64,000 nucleotides of DNA from positions 215,591-279,590 of the forward strand of contig NZ_JAMTCK010000005.1 in the NCBI RefSeq assembly GCF_024171785.1. The letters run 5' to 3'. The notes under the pieces were generated by a model. That model was given only the letters and a program-made list of their open reading frames with translations, was not told the DNA's origin and made no database searches. Source of the stretch: Goodfellowiella coeruleoviolacea. Its GTDB lineage: Bacteria > Actinomycetota > Actinomycetes > Mycobacteriales > Pseudonocardiaceae. Shown in pieces: positions 1 to 9,076 of the stretch. How positions within the stretch are numbered: the stretch's first letter is position 1; each line of letters starts with the position of its first letter. Position numbers and translations under genes: made by a program.

Positions 1-106
1 CCCGCTACCCGCCCGGCTGACCCCACCACCCGCACGGCCGGTCGCCACCACCCGGCCGGCCGAACCACCAGCGATGTCGACCCCACCCGACATCCGCCCA
101 GCTCAT

Positions 107-181
107 CCCGCGAGTCGTGGGTTCGGACAGCGCGAGTCGCACGTTCCAGCAGGGCCAGGTGGGTGACACCGACCGCCACCC
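107..181. repeat. Dispersed 86-bp-type repeat, divergent copy 1
   Basis: This copy shares the core CCCGCGAGTCG, then a TTCG element, CAGCGCG, GCACGTTC and a GTGGGTGA-type tail with the copies at 21921-22006 and 23380-23465, in the same order and orientation. It is more diverged than the other two, which are about 90% identical to each other by eye. The stretch 1-194 holds no gene I can support; this repeat is its main content. Confidence 0.7.
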
Positions 182-194
182 ATCCGAGTGAGCG

Positions 195-1028
195 CTACCG
201 CACCGGGCTGGGCAGGGCACGGCGTTCGGCGCGGATCCACTTCAGCGCGGCCCGGCGCGCCCGGCGCAGCGCCGAGCGCTCGCCCAGGTAGCCGCCGAGC
301 ACCCCGGCGACCGGCAGCATGCCCAGTGCCTCGTGGTAGAACCGGCCGCGCGGGCGCTTGTCGAGTTCGCCCTCCAGCGCCCACAGCGCCCGGCCCAGCC
401 GCCACACGGTCCGGCCCAGCGCGGCCAGCGTGGCCCGGCCGTGCGCGCGCCGGGACGCGGTCAGCTCCTCGGTCAGCTCGGCCGCCCGCCTGGCCTCCGC
501 GCCCACCCCGTCCGGCCCATCCAGCTCGCTCGTGGTGCCCTGGCCGCCGGCGGCCAGCTCCGGGCTGATCCGGCGGCCGAACAGCACCCACGCCAGCAGC
601 CGCACCCGGTCGGCCGGCGCGGTGCAGCCGTACTCGCCGGCGATCGCGCACAGCAGCAGGCCCTGGCCGGCCGCGCCCACCACGGGCCGCACCGGCAGCC
701 GCGCGGCCAGTGCCCCGCCCAGGTTGGGCACGCTGGCCACCAGCGCGGTGAGCCGGCCCACCCGGTTGATCCACCAGTCGGTGCGCTCCGCCGGGTCCAT
801 GGCCGCCCAGCGCGCCGTGCCCGGCGCGCGCACCGCGACCAGCCGCCGCGCCAACCGGGCCCACCGCCCGCGCCGCCGAACCGGCGCGCGCTCGGCCACG
901 GCCGGCAGCGCCCGGCGGCGCAGCCGCACCGGGCCGGCCTCCCGCACCGCGTCCAGCACCGGCCCGGTGGCGCGCACGAACGGCCGCAGCACCGCGACCA
1001 CCTGCCGGTCGGTTATCGCCTCAGCCAC
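195..1028 (-). CDS. Hypothetical protein, 277 aa, Arg/Ala-rich
   Basis: I do not recognise this family. The GTG start at 1028 follows a GGGGAG ribosome-binding site at a spacing of five. The N-terminal third is rich in Arg. Around residues 84-135 lies a conserved-looking core with a DWW motif, a glycine-rich segment and a hydrophobic stretch. The C-terminus has a Gly-rich amphipathic segment ending in GGYLGER, reminiscent of EcsC-like proteins, though the resemblance is weak. There is no signal peptide. It lies 85 bp downstream of the DUF6113 gene in the same direction and could be read through from mshB. Confidence 0.7.
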   Translation of the reverse strand: MAEAITDRQVVAVLRPFVRATGPVLDAVREAGPVRLRRRALPAVAERAPVRRRGRWARLARRLVAVRAPGTARWAAMDPAERTDWWINRVGRLTALVASVPNLGGALAARLPVRPVVGAAGQGLLLCAIAGEYGCTAPADRVRLLAWVLFGRRISPELAAGGQGTTSELDGPDGVGAEARRAAELTEELTASRRAHGRATLAALGRTVWRLGRALWALEGELDKRPRGRFYHEALGMLPVAGVLGGYLGERSALRRARRAALKWIRAERRALPSPVR

Positions 1029-1113
1029 CAGCGCTCCCCAGGACGACGACCGCTGTCCCCCCTGGTCTACCGCACGCCGCCGGGTGCCGCACGACAGGCG
1101 GCCGGCGGGCTGG

Positions 1114-1497
1114 TCAGCTGACGGGCTTGCCGATGATGCTGCCGAGGGCGATCGCCCCGGGCAGCGCGCCCAGCCCGAGCAGCAGCAGGGTCCGCCAGTC
1201 GTCGAGCAGCACCACGTCCCCGCCGGGGCCGCCGATGCCGAACACCAGCAGGGTCAGCAGCCAGGCCAGCAGGGGCGCGCCGGCCACCGAGAACTTCGGC
1301 CGCAGCCGCGCCGCGGTCAGCACCAGCCACGGCGTGCTGACCAGCGCGACCAGCGCGGTGACCGGCAGCGGCGCGTCCCCGGCCTCGGGCAGCAGGTGGC
1401 CGTCCAGGCGCAGCGGCAGGAAGAACAGCTCCAGCAGGGCCAGCACCACGGCGTCCAGCACCAGCAGCGCCAGCAGCAGCCGGTCGTCGCGGCTCAC
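1114..1497 (-). CDS. DUF6113-type small membrane protein
   Basis: A protein of 127 residues with four predicted membrane helices (about residues 6-28, 46-67, 75-92 and 103-123). The GTG start at 1497 overlaps the mshB stop codon in a GTGA junction, so the two genes are translationally coupled. A small membrane protein of this kind (DUF6113) commonly follows mshB in actinobacteria; its function is unknown. Longer readings upstream run antisense-like through mshB and are not supported. Confidence 0.8.
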   Translation of the reverse strand: MSRDDRLLLALLVLDAVVLALLELFFLPLRLDGHLLPEAGDAPLPVTALVALVSTPWLVLTAARLRPKFSVAGAPLLAWLLTLLVFGIGGPGGDVVLLDDWRTLLLLGLGALPGAIALGSIIGKPVS

Positions 1498-2384
1498 CGC
1501 GCCGCACCCCGCTCGGTCACCTGCTCGCCCCCGGTCAGGCCGAGGCCGCCGAACAGGTCCGCGGCCGCGCCCTCGGCCGCGCCGCGGGCCAGCACGTAGC
1601 ACTCGGCGTCGACGATGGGCTGGGCGATGTTGTTGGACAGGGCGTAGGCGGTGGCGCCGGTGTCGTTGCGCCACACGCTCACCTGGGTGGCGTGCGCGCG
1701 CAGCGCGCTGAGCTTGGCCGGGATGTGCTCGGCGATGTCGACCACGGTGGTGATCTCCGCGTCGGGGGTCACCGGCAGCTCGCCCGGCTCGGGCAGGCGG
1801 AACGGCAGGTCGGGCACGTCCCGCAGGGCGTCGATGCCGGCGTGCACGGCCCGCTCGGCGGTGACCGCGTGGAACACCCGGACCACGTCGGGTGACTCGG
1901 CCGCGGCCGCCATGGTGATGTCGTGGGCGCGGATGTGGTCGGGGTGGCCGTAGCCGCCGTTGGCGTCGTAGCTGACCACCACCTGGGGGCGCACCTCGCG
2001 GATGACCGCGGCCAGCGCCTCGGCCTGCTCGTCCAGTGAGCCGCGGACGAACGCCCTGGGGTGGTCGTTGGTGGGGGTGCCGGCCATGCCGGAGTCGCGC
2101 CACCGGCCGACGCCACCGAGGAAGCGGTGGTCGGTCACGCCCAGCGCGGCACAGGCCGAGCGCAGTTCGCCGAGCCGGTACCCGCCGAGCTGGTCGGCCG
2201 CGTCGGAGGCGAGTTCCCGCAGGCCGGGCGGGATGACCTCGCCCTCCTCACCGAGGGTGCAGGTGACCACGGTGACGTGCACGCCACGCGCGGCGTAGCG
2301 GGCGATGGTGCCGCCGGTCCACAGACTTTCGTCGTCGGGGTGGGCGTGGACCAGGAGCAACCTGGGTGGTGCAGTCAGCGTCAC
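1494..2384 (-). CDS. mshB: N-acetyl-1-D-myo-inositol-2-amino-2-deoxy-alpha-D-glucopyranoside deacetylase (mycothiol biosynthesis)
   Basis: MshB removes the acetyl group from GlcNAc-inositol, the second step of mycothiol synthesis in the cytoplasm. The protein (296 aa) carries the zinc motif AHPDDE at residues 14-19 (His15 and Asp18 as ligands, Asp17 as the likely base) and a second GHPDH motif with His147, matching the MshB/LmbE fold. The family block TCTLGEEGEV is at 41-50. I chose the GTG at 2384 because it begins nine residues before the first beta strand as in known MshB; an upstream extension is low-complexity. Mycothiol marks the host as an actinomycete. Confidence 0.93.
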   Translation of the reverse strand: MTLTAPPRLLLVHAHPDDESLWTGGTIARYAARGVHVTVVTCTLGEEGEVIPPGLRELASDAADQLGGYRLGELRSACAALGVTDHRFLGGVGRWRDSGMAGTPTNDHPRAFVRGSLDEQAEALAAVIREVRPQVVVSYDANGGYGHPDHIRAHDITMAAAAESPDVVRVFHAVTAERAVHAGIDALRDVPDLPFRLPEPGELPVTPDAEITTVVDIAEHIPAKLSALRAHATQVSVWRNDTGATAYALSNNIAQPIVDAECYVLARGAAEGAAADLFGGLGLTGGEQVTERGAAR

Positions 2385-2510
2385 CGGATCAGCGTAGATG
2401 CCGGGCAGCGCGGGCGACACGGCCACCGCCCGGGCCTGGCCGGGCCCGGGAGAACACCCCGGGAGAACGCCCCGGCAGCGCCCCCGGGACACGCTCCGGG
2501 AGAACGCGAA

Positions 2511-2540
2511 GCGGCCCACCCCGCACCGGGAGTGGGCCGC
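2511..2540 (-). terminator. Hairpin terminator after the peptide ABC operon
   Basis: A perfect 9-bp inverted repeat (GCGGCCCAC at 2511-2519 pairing with 2532-2540) with a 12-base loop lies 22 bp beyond the stop codon of the last ABC gene. There is no T tract, which is usual for high-GC actinobacterial terminators. Adjacent bases 2447-2505 contain imperfect direct copies of CCGGGAGAAC. Confidence 0.6.
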
Positions 2541-2561
2541 TCGACGTGGGCGCTCGCCGCC

Positions 2562-3611
2562 TCACACCACCGCGCGCTCCTCGGCGAAGTGGCACGCGGA
2601 CAGGGTGGCGCCGCGCTGGATCAGCTTGGGCTCCTCGGTGGCGCAGATGTCCTGCGCCTTCCAGCAGCGGGTGCGGAACCGGCAGCCCGAGGGCGGGTTG
2701 ACCGGGCTGGGCACGTCACCGGAGAGCACGATCCGCTGCCGCTGCCGTTCCTGCTTGGGGTCGGGCACCGGCACCGCGGACAGCAGCGCCTGGGTGTACG
2801 GGTGGCTGGGCCGCTCGTAGATGTCCTGGCTGGACCCGATCTCCATGATCTTGCCCAGGTACATCACGGCCACCCGGTCGGAGATGTGCCGCACCACCGA
2901 CAGGTCGTGCGCCACGAACAGGTAGGCCAGGCCGAGCCGCTCCTGCAGTTCCTCCAGCAGGTTCACCACACCCGCCTGCACCGAGACGTCCAGCGCGGAC
3001 ACCGGCTCGTCCAGCACGATCAGCTTGGGCTCCAGGGCGAGCGCCCTGGCGATGCCGATGCGCTGGCGCTGCCCGCCGGAGAACTCGTGCGGGTAGCGGT
3101 TGCGGTGCTCGGGGTTGAGGCCGACCAGCTCCAGCAGGTTGTTGACCCGGCTCTGGATGTCCTTCTCGGCCGTGCCGTGGATGCGGAACGGCTCGGACAC
3201 GATGTCGTTGACCTGCCAGCGCGGGTTCAGCGACGCGTAGGGGTCCTGGAACACGATCTGCATGTCCCGGCGGACCGGGCGCAGCTGCTTGGCGTTGAGC
3301 TTGGTCAGCTCGCGCCCCTCGAACCGCACCGAGCCCGAGGTGGGCTTGTGCAGCTGGAGGATGGCCCGGCCGGTGGTGGACTTGCCGCAGCCGGACTCGC
3401 CGACCAGGCCGAGGGTCTCCCCGGCGGCCAGGTCGAAGCTCACGCCCGAGACGGCGTGCACCTGGCCGACGGTGCGCGGGATGATCCCGCCGCCCCGCAC
3501 GGGGAACGTCTTGACCAGGTCGGTGACCCGGAGCAGCGGCTCGTTCCCCGGCTGCTGCCCGGCGGCGGAGGCGGCCGGGGTGGTGGCGGGCGTGTCGGTC
3601 GGAGTGGTCAT
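2562..3611 (-). CDS. Peptide ABC transporter ATP-binding protein (OppF/DppF type)
   Basis: Cytoplasmic ATPase of a di/oligopeptide importer, 349 aa. It has Walker [10 protein letters not shown], signature SGGQRQR, Walker B LIVLDEP and the C-terminal oligopeptide-type tail with [11 protein letters not shown] followed by a Cys cluster (C-x5-C-x6-C) seen in OppF/DppF. Its ATG overlaps the stop of the upstream ATPase gene (ATGA at 3608-3611). It is the last gene of the operon and a strong hairpin follows. Confidence 0.92.
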   Translation of the reverse strand: MTTPTDTPATTPAASAAGQQPGNEPLLRVTDLVKTFPVRGGGIIPRTVGQVHAVSGVSFDLAAGETLGLVGESGCGKSTTGRAILQLHKPTSGSVRFEGRELTKLNAKQLRPVRRDMQIVFQDPYASLNPRWQVNDIVSEPFRIHGTAEKDIQSRVNNLLELVGLNPEHRNRYPHEFSGGQRQRIGIARALALEPKLIVLDEPVSALDVSVQAGVVNLLEELQERLGLAYLFVAHDLSVVRHISDRVAVMYLGKIMEIGSSQDIYERPSHPYTQALLSAVPVPDPKQERQRQRIVLSGDVPSPVNPPSGCRFRTRCWKAQDICATEEPKLIQRGATLSACHFAEERAVV

Positions 3612-4807
3612 GAGCTGGACGTCTCCTGAGTCTTCGCGGCCTGCGCACCGGCGTCACCGGCGTCGGTGGCCACACCGGCGGTCGGCTGGGCCAATCCCGC
3701 GTCCCCGATCTCTTCGGTGATCGGCACGTCGGGGTTGGCGGTGACCAGCTCGGCCGGGTTCTCGATGACGCCGATCTCCTCGTGGGCGAACAGCGCCTGC
3801 GGCTGGGCCAGGGTGGCCAGGTGCTCGGAGCGGATGCACCGAGCCAGGTGGACTGCGCCCGCGCTGTCGGGCACGACGCGCAGCTCGGGCTCGCCGTTAC
3901 GGCACTCCGGCACCGCCAGCGGGCAGCGCGGCGAGAACGCGCACCCGGTGGGCAGGTTGACCAGCGAGGGCGGCGCGCCCTTGATCGGGGTGAGCCGCTT
4001 GCCCAGGGTGGCCGGGTTGGGCACCGAGCCGAGCAGGCCGACCGTGTAGGGCATCCGCGGCGCCTCGAAGACCTGCTGCACGCCGCCGGACTCGACCACG
4101 GTGCCGCCGTACATCACCTGCACCCGGTCCACCATGCCGGCCACCACACCCAGGTCGTGGGTGATCATGACCACGGCCGCGTCGGTCTCGTCGCGGATGC
4201 GCAGCAGCGTGTCCAGGATCTGCGCCTGCACGGTCACGTCCAGCGCGGTGGTCGGCTCGTCGGCGATGATCAGCTCGGGGTCGTTGATGATCGCCATGGC
4301 GATGACCACGCGCTGGCGCATGCCGCCGGAGAACTCGTGCGGGTACTGCTTGGCCCGCCGGTCCGGCTGGGGGATGCCGACCATCTCCAGTGCCTCGACG
4401 GCCTTGGCCCAGGCGGCCTTCTTGGACACGTCGTGGTGCGCCCGGTAGGCCTCGGACAGCTGCCAGCCCACGGTGTAGACCGGGTTCAGCGAGGTCATCG
4501 GGTCCTGGAAGATCATGGCGATGGAGTTGTTGCGGTAGGGCTGCAGCTGCTTGTAGCTGAGCCCCACCAGCTCCTCGCCCCGGAACTTGATCGACCCGGT
4601 GATCTTGGCGGTCTTGGGCAGCAGGCCCATCACGGCCATGGACGACACCGACTTGCCCGAGCCGGACTCGCCCACGATGCCCAGCACCTCGCGCGGGCGC
4701 AGCGAGTAGCTGACGTCGCGCACGGCGTGGACGCTGCCGTCCTCGGTGGGGAAGGTGACGGACAGGTTCTCGACCTTCAGCAGTTCCGCTGTCGCCTCGG
4801 TCATCAT
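3608..4807 (-). CDS. Peptide ABC transporter ATP-binding protein (OppD/DppD type)
   Basis: Second ATPase of the peptide importer, 399 aa. Walker A is GESGSGKS, the signature is SGGMRQR, and the oligopeptide C-terminal extension contains the Cys motif in [15 protein letters not shown]. The last 75 or so residues form an acidic, Ala-rich tail beyond the usual family end. Two adjacent ATG codons (4807, 4804) overlap the permease stop, so translation is coupled. Works with the neighbouring permeases and lipoprotein. Confidence 0.92.
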   Translation of the reverse strand: MMTEATAELLKVENLSVTFPTEDGSVHAVRDVSYSLRPREVLGIVGESGSGKSVSSMAVMGLLPKTAKITGSIKFRGEELVGLSYKQLQPYRNNSIAMIFQDPMTSLNPVYTVGWQLSEAYRAHHDVSKKAAWAKAVEALEMVGIPQPDRRAKQYPHEFSGGMRQRVVIAMAIINDPELIIADEPTTALDVTVQAQILDTLLRIRDETDAAVVMITHDLGVVAGMVDRVQVMYGGTVVESGGVQQVFEAPRMPYTVGLLGSVPNPATLGKRLTPIKGAPPSLVNLPTGCAFSPRCPLAVPECRNGEPELRVVPDSAGAVHLARCIRSEHLATLAQPQALFAHEEIGVIENPAELVTANPDVPITEEIGDAGLAQPTAGVATDAGDAGAQAAKTQETSSS

Positions 4808-5733
4808 GCACGCACCTTCGTCTGCCTGGGGTCGAACGCGTCCCGCAGACCGTCACCGATGAAGTTGATCGCCAGCGAGATCAACACGATCACCAGGAAC
4901 GGTCCCCAGAACAACCACGGACGGGTGATCAGCTGGGTGTAGTTCTCCTGGACGACCACGCCCAGCGAGGTGTCCGGCAACTGCACGCCCAGCCCGATGA
5001 ACGACAGCGCGGCCTCGGCCAGCACGGCCGTGGCGCAGGACAGCGTGGCGTTCACCGTGATGCTGCCGATCATGTTGGGCACCAGGTGCCTGAAGATGAT
5101 CTGCGGCGTGCTCGCGCCGAGCGCCCTGGCCGCCTCCACGAACTCCCGCTGGGACAGCGACAGGGTCTCGCCGCGGGTGATCCGGGCGATGGACATCCAG
5201 CCGAACAGGGCCAGCACGATCGCCACCGTGGTCCAACTGCCGGACAGGCCCTTGACCAGGATCGCGGCCACCGCGATCTGCGGCACGATCATCAGCAGGT
5301 CCACGACGCGCATCAGCACGGTCTCGGTGGCGCCGCGCAGGTAGCCGGCGACCGAGCCGAACACCACGCCGATGAGGGTGGACACCACGGCCACGATCAG
5401 CGCGATCTGCAGCGAGTACTGGGTGCCGCGCATCAGCAGGGCGAGCATGTCCTTGCCCACCTGGGTGGTGCCGAGCAGGTGCTCGCCGCTGGGCCGCAGG
5501 TACGGGCCGCTGGAGGTGTCGTCGTAGGAGTACGACATGAACAGCGGGCCGATGAAGGCGATCAGCACCAGCAGCACCAGCACGCCCACGCTGGCCATGG
5601 CCAGCTTGTGCCGCAGGAACCGGCGCAGCACGATCTGACCCTGGGTGCGCGCCTTGGCGTCGAACTCGTGGCGGGACTCGTTGACCGCGCCCTCCTCCGG
5701 GGCGGCGTTGATCAGTGTGGACATGTCAGCCAA
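4804..5733 (-). CDS. Peptide ABC transporter permease (OppC/DppC type)
   Basis: Inner-membrane permease, 309 aa, with an N-terminal cytoplasmic region, a first helix near residues 45-68 and a BPD-type permease domain containing the EAA loop EFVEAARALGAS. I chose the TTG at 5733: GAGG lies seven bases upstream, whereas the ATG at 5724 would be too far from it. This start overlaps the preceding permease gene by eight bases. Confidence 0.9.
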   Translation of the reverse strand: MADMSTLINAAPEEGAVNESRHEFDAKARTQGQIVLRRFLRHKLAMASVGVLVLLVLIAFIGPLFMSYSYDDTSSGPYLRPSGEHLLGTTQVGKDMLALLMRGTQYSLQIALIVAVVSTLIGVVFGSVAGYLRGATETVLMRVVDLLMIVPQIAVAAILVKGLSGSWTTVAIVLALFGWMSIARITRGETLSLSQREFVEAARALGASTPQIIFRHLVPNMIGSITVNATLSCATAVLAEAALSFIGLGVQLPDTSLGVVVQENYTQLITRPWLFWGPFLVIVLISLAINFIGDGLRDAFDPRQTKVRA

Positions 5734-6724
5734 GGCGAATCCTCGGGTCCAGGACCCCGTAGAGCAGGTCGGCTACCAGGTTGAAGACAACGACCAGGGT
5801 GGCGGTGACGACCAGCCAGCCCATCAGCATGTTCGGGTCGAACTGGCGCACGGCGTTGACCAGCAGCTTGCCCATGCCGTTCCAGCCGAACACGGTCTCG
5901 GTGATGATCGCGCCGGTGAGCACGGAACCGGCGTTGAACGAGAACAGCGTGACGACCGGGATGAGCGCGTTGCGGAAGGCGTGCCGGAAGGTCACCCGCG
6001 CCGAGGAGATGCCCTTGGCCCGCGCGGTGCGCACGTAGTCGGAGTGCAGCGTCTCCAGCATGGAGGAGCGCTGGAACCGGCTGTAGGCGGCGAAGCTGAT
6101 CAGCATCAGGCTCACCGTCGGCAGCAGGAACGTGCCGGTGTACTTGAAGATGACCTCGCCGACGTTGCCGCTGAAGCCGCCACTCGGCGGGCCCGCGGTC
6201 GTCAGCCACCGGTCCATGCCCATCGAGGTGAGCACGTTGTTGAGCTGGATGCCGTAGTCCTTGAGCACGACGGCCACGCAGAACACCGGCATGGAGAACA
6301 TCAGGAACGCCACACTCGTCGCGGCGTAGTCGAAGATCGAGTACTGCTTGACCGCGGCCAGCACGCCGACGGCCATGCCCAGCACGAGCGCGAGGATCTC
6401 GGCGCCGACCACCAGGCGCAGGGTCACGAAGAACGAGTCGGTGACCACGGTGTAGACGTCGGCACGGGCCTGTCCCAGGGCGACGCTGGTGCCCCAGTCG
6501 CCCTGCACGAAGTTGGTCACCCAGTGCCAGTACCTGACCAGGACGGGCTGGTCCAGGCCGAGCGCGACGGACAGGTTGTGCACGTCCTCCTCGGTGACCC
6601 CGGGCTTCGCGCGCAGTTCGGCGAGCGGGTCACCGGCACTGGCGACCATGATGAACGCCAGGAACGTGCCGACCACCAAGATGGGTATGGAGATCAGCAC
6701 GCGGCGGATGGTGTAGCGAATCAC
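5726..6724 (-). CDS. Peptide ABC transporter permease (OppB/DppB type)
   Basis: Inner-membrane permease, 332 aa, starting MIRYTIRRVL as typical OppB/DppB proteins do. The GTG at 6724 follows GAGGAG at a spacing of five, which decides against the longer in-frame extension. A BPD permease domain with the EAA loop DYVRTARAKGIS lies in the C-terminal half. It forms the channel together with the OppC-type partner encoded just downstream. Confidence 0.92.
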   Translation of the reverse strand: MIRYTIRRVLISIPILVVGTFLAFIMVASAGDPLAELRAKPGVTEEDVHNLSVALGLDQPVLVRYWHWVTNFVQGDWGTSVALGQARADVYTVVTDSFFVTLRLVVGAEILALVLGMAVGVLAAVKQYSIFDYAATSVAFLMFSMPVFCVAVVLKDYGIQLNNVLTSMGMDRWLTTAGPPSGGFSGNVGEVIFKYTGTFLLPTVSLMLISFAAYSRFQRSSMLETLHSDYVRTARAKGISSARVTFRHAFRNALIPVVTLFSFNAGSVLTGAIITETVFGWNGMGKLLVNAVRQFDPNMLMGWLVVTATLVVVFNLVADLLYGVLDPRIRLG

Positions 6725-6814
6725 GGATGCTCCTCGTTGGAACCAGCGGCGCGAGCGTGGCACCGCCAGGTTCGGCGACCGTGGCGACGGTACGCCCGAT
6801 CCCCCAGGGCTGCC

Positions 6815-6863
6815 CACGTGGGCTGGGACTCAGGCGGGGTGCGCCCGAGTCCCAGCTCACGTG
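6815..6863 (-). terminator. Long hairpin between the binding-protein and permease genes
   Basis: Two 17-base arms (6815-6831 and 6847-6863, one G-T wobble) enclose a 15-base loop that can itself pair GGCG with CGCC. The hairpin lies 70 bp beyond the lipoprotein stop and about 90 bp before the OppB-type start. In other peptide operons such structures stabilise or partly terminate the transcript so that the binding protein is made in excess; that role here is inference. Confidence 0.6.
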
Positions 6864-6932
6864 CGGCCGGTCGGCCCCGGCGGTCGGGTCAGGCGCGCAG
6901 CCGTTCCCCGCCGCCGGGCCTTACCTCACCGG

Positions 6933-8723
6933 TCAGGACGTCTTCTGCCACTCGGCGGCGTTCCACAGAGCACCGTAGTAGCCCTGGAAGTACACCCGGT
7001 CCACGTTCTTGAAGGCCCACATGTTCGGGGGCAGGAACAGCGGGAACGTGGCGTACTTCTCGGCCAGCGCCTTGTCGACGGCCTGGTAGAACGGCTTGGC
7101 CGCGGCCAGGTCGGTCTGCGCGACGGCCTTCTTGAAGTTCTCGTCCACGGTCGGGTCGGACAGACCCTGCCAGTTCTGGCCACCACCGGTGGTGTAGATC
7201 GACTGCTGCGAGGACTTGAACGGCAGCGAGGTCCAGGCGAACAGGGCCACGTCGTAGTCGCCCTGGCTGACCCGGGTGTCCAGGAAGTTCGGGTCGGTGT
7301 CGTCGACGACCTCGATGCCGGCGGCCTTGCACTGGCCCTGGATCAGCTCGACGGTCTGCTTGCGGCGCGGGATGTCGGTGTGGCTGATCCGGAACGACAG
7401 CTTCTTGCCGTCCTTGGCGTAGATGCCGTCAGCGCCCAGCGTCCAGCCGTCCGCCTCCAGCGTCTTCTTGGCGTCGTCGGCCTTGCCGGTCAGCTTGTCG
7501 CTGTAGTTGTCGACAAAGCCGTCCTCGCTGGGGAAGAACACGATGCTGTTGAACGGCTTGGCGTCCTCCTGCACCGGGGCGACCAGCTTCTGCACGATCT
7601 CCTGGCGGTTGATGCACTGGCCGAACGCCTTGCGCACCGCGTCCTGGGCGAGCAGCGGGTTCTTGAAGTTCAGGTCCAGGTGCTCGAAGGCCAGACCGGC
7701 GGCGGCGCCGTACTTGACGCCCTCCGCGGCCAGGCCGCGCAGCCGGTCCGCGGCGTTGCCGTCGGGCTGGGCCGAGGCCATCACCTGGGTCTCACCGTTC
7801 TGCAGCGCCTGCGCCTGGGCGGTCGGGTCGCTGATCGCCTTGACGGTGATGGAGTCGGGGCCGCCCGGGTTGCCCTTCCACTTCGGGTTGCGCACCAGCT
7901 TGACCGACTGGTTCTGCACCCAGCTGTCCAGCATGTACGGACCCGAGGCCGGCATCAGCGCCTTGTCGAACCCGTTCCACTTGGTGTTCCAGAACTCGGC
8001 GATCTTGGTCAGCTCCTCCGGGGAGCTGTCCCGGTTGAGCTTGGTGATGTCGGCGATGCCGGTCTGCTCCTCGGCGATGTGCGCGGGGAGCACGTCCAGC
8101 GAGCTGCCGAACAGGCTCGGGTAGTCCGCGAACGGCTCGTCGAACGTGGTCACCAGGGTGGTGTCGTTCTCGCAGGTCGGCTGCTTGATCATCTCGTAGC
8201 CGGTGGTGCCCGCGGACAGGAAGTAGGTGCCGTCGCCGCCGGCCTTCTTGATGCCGGCGTTGGCCAGCCAGGTGAAGTAGAAGTCCTTGCAGTTGAACGG
8301 CTTGCCGTCGGACCACTCCAGACCCGGCTTCATCTTCCAGGTCACGGTCTGCGGCGACTTGCTGGTGACCTCCACCGACTCCATGATGTCGGTGTTGAGC
8401 AGCACCTTGTTGTTGCCGTCGATCAGGTAGGCGCCGGCGAGGACGCTCACCAGGGGGATCGCGTTGTAGGTGTTGTTCGCGTCCGCGGCCTGGTTGTTGT
8501 AGGCGGTGTACGGGTTGTCCGTGGTCACCGTGATGTCGCCGGCCGGGTCGACCTTGGGCACGCTGATGTTGGTGCCGTTCTCGCCCTTGGCCGCCGCCAT
8601 GCTGGCGATGTCGGCACTGTCACCCTGATTGGTGCCGTTGTCGCCGCCGCCGCCGCACGCGCTCAACACCAGCGAGGCGCCTGTGAACAGCGCCAGCGCT
8701 GACAGCGCTTTGGTTCTCCTCAT
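6933..8723 (-). CDS. Peptide ABC transporter substrate-binding lipoprotein
   Basis: Family-5 extracellular solute-binding protein, 596 aa. The ATG at 8723 follows a GGAGGG site about ten bases away. The signal peptide MRRTKALSALAL... ends in the lipobox LSAC, with the lipidated Cys at residue 23, followed by a Gly/Asn-rich linker. The body has the typical SBP_bac_5 pattern (W.DG.P..., QVHQ-like blocks absent but TARA-like periplasmic fold segments present). It binds peptides outside the membrane and feeds the permeases encoded downstream; it is the first gene of the operon. Confidence 0.9.
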   Translation of the reverse strand: MRRTKALSALALFTGASLVLSACGGGGDNGTNQGDSADIASMAAAKGENGTNISVPKVDPAGDITVTTDNPYTAYNNQAADANNTYNAIPLVSVLAGAYLIDGNNKVLLNTDIMESVEVTSKSPQTVTWKMKPGLEWSDGKPFNCKDFYFTWLANAGIKKAGGDGTYFLSAGTTGYEMIKQPTCENDTTLVTTFDEPFADYPSLFGSSLDVLPAHIAEEQTGIADITKLNRDSSPEELTKIAEFWNTKWNGFDKALMPASGPYMLDSWVQNQSVKLVRNPKWKGNPGGPDSITVKAISDPTAQAQALQNGETQVMASAQPDGNAADRLRGLAAEGVKYGAAAGLAFEHLDLNFKNPLLAQDAVRKAFGQCINRQEIVQKLVAPVQEDAKPFNSIVFFPSEDGFVDNYSDKLTGKADDAKKTLEADGWTLGADGIYAKDGKKLSFRISHTDIPRRKQTVELIQGQCKAAGIEVVDDTDPNFLDTRVSQGDYDVALFAWTSLPFKSSQQSIYTTGGGQNWQGLSDPTVDENFKKAVAQTDLAAAKPFYQAVDKALAEKYATFPLFLPPNMWAFKNVDRVYFQGYYGALWNAAEWQKTS

Positions 8724-9076
8724 CGGTAAGTGCCCTCCTAGCACAGGGTTGACGCACCCATTGTGACCAGCGTCCAACCCGCGATCACTGGCGTGGCCGA
8801 TCGCCCCGAGCACACGCCGTTGCAGCACGGTAGGAAGCGGTACCCGGACCGGTCACTGCGTCGCCCCCGATCGTGACCAAAGGGTGACACGGCGGTGGCG
8901 GGCCGCAACGTAGCGGTTACCGGCCGGGAGAGTTCGTTAACCGGACGGTAAGAATACTGTCAATGCCGCCTCCGTCTCACCATGTGGAATCGCAAGTAGT
9001 GACCGCCTGGGGTAGGTGACCACGTCAATGCGTCCCCCGGACGGAGGAAGCGCTTTACGGAGAGTAGTACGCGGCG
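8724..9076. other. Intergenic region upstream of the peptide ABC operon
   Basis: This 353-bp gap between two leftward lipoprotein genes should hold the promoter of the peptide operon. The stretch 8915-8960 is less GC-rich than its surroundings and has short inverted repeats (TTACCG at 8917-8922 with CGGTAA at 8946-8951). No gene or convincing -10/-35 pair is visible. Confidence 0.4.

Noticed and set aside
2447-2505. Direct CCGGGAGAAC copies as a regulator binding array
   Set aside because: Too few and too irregular, and located in the gap beyond an operon end next to a terminator.
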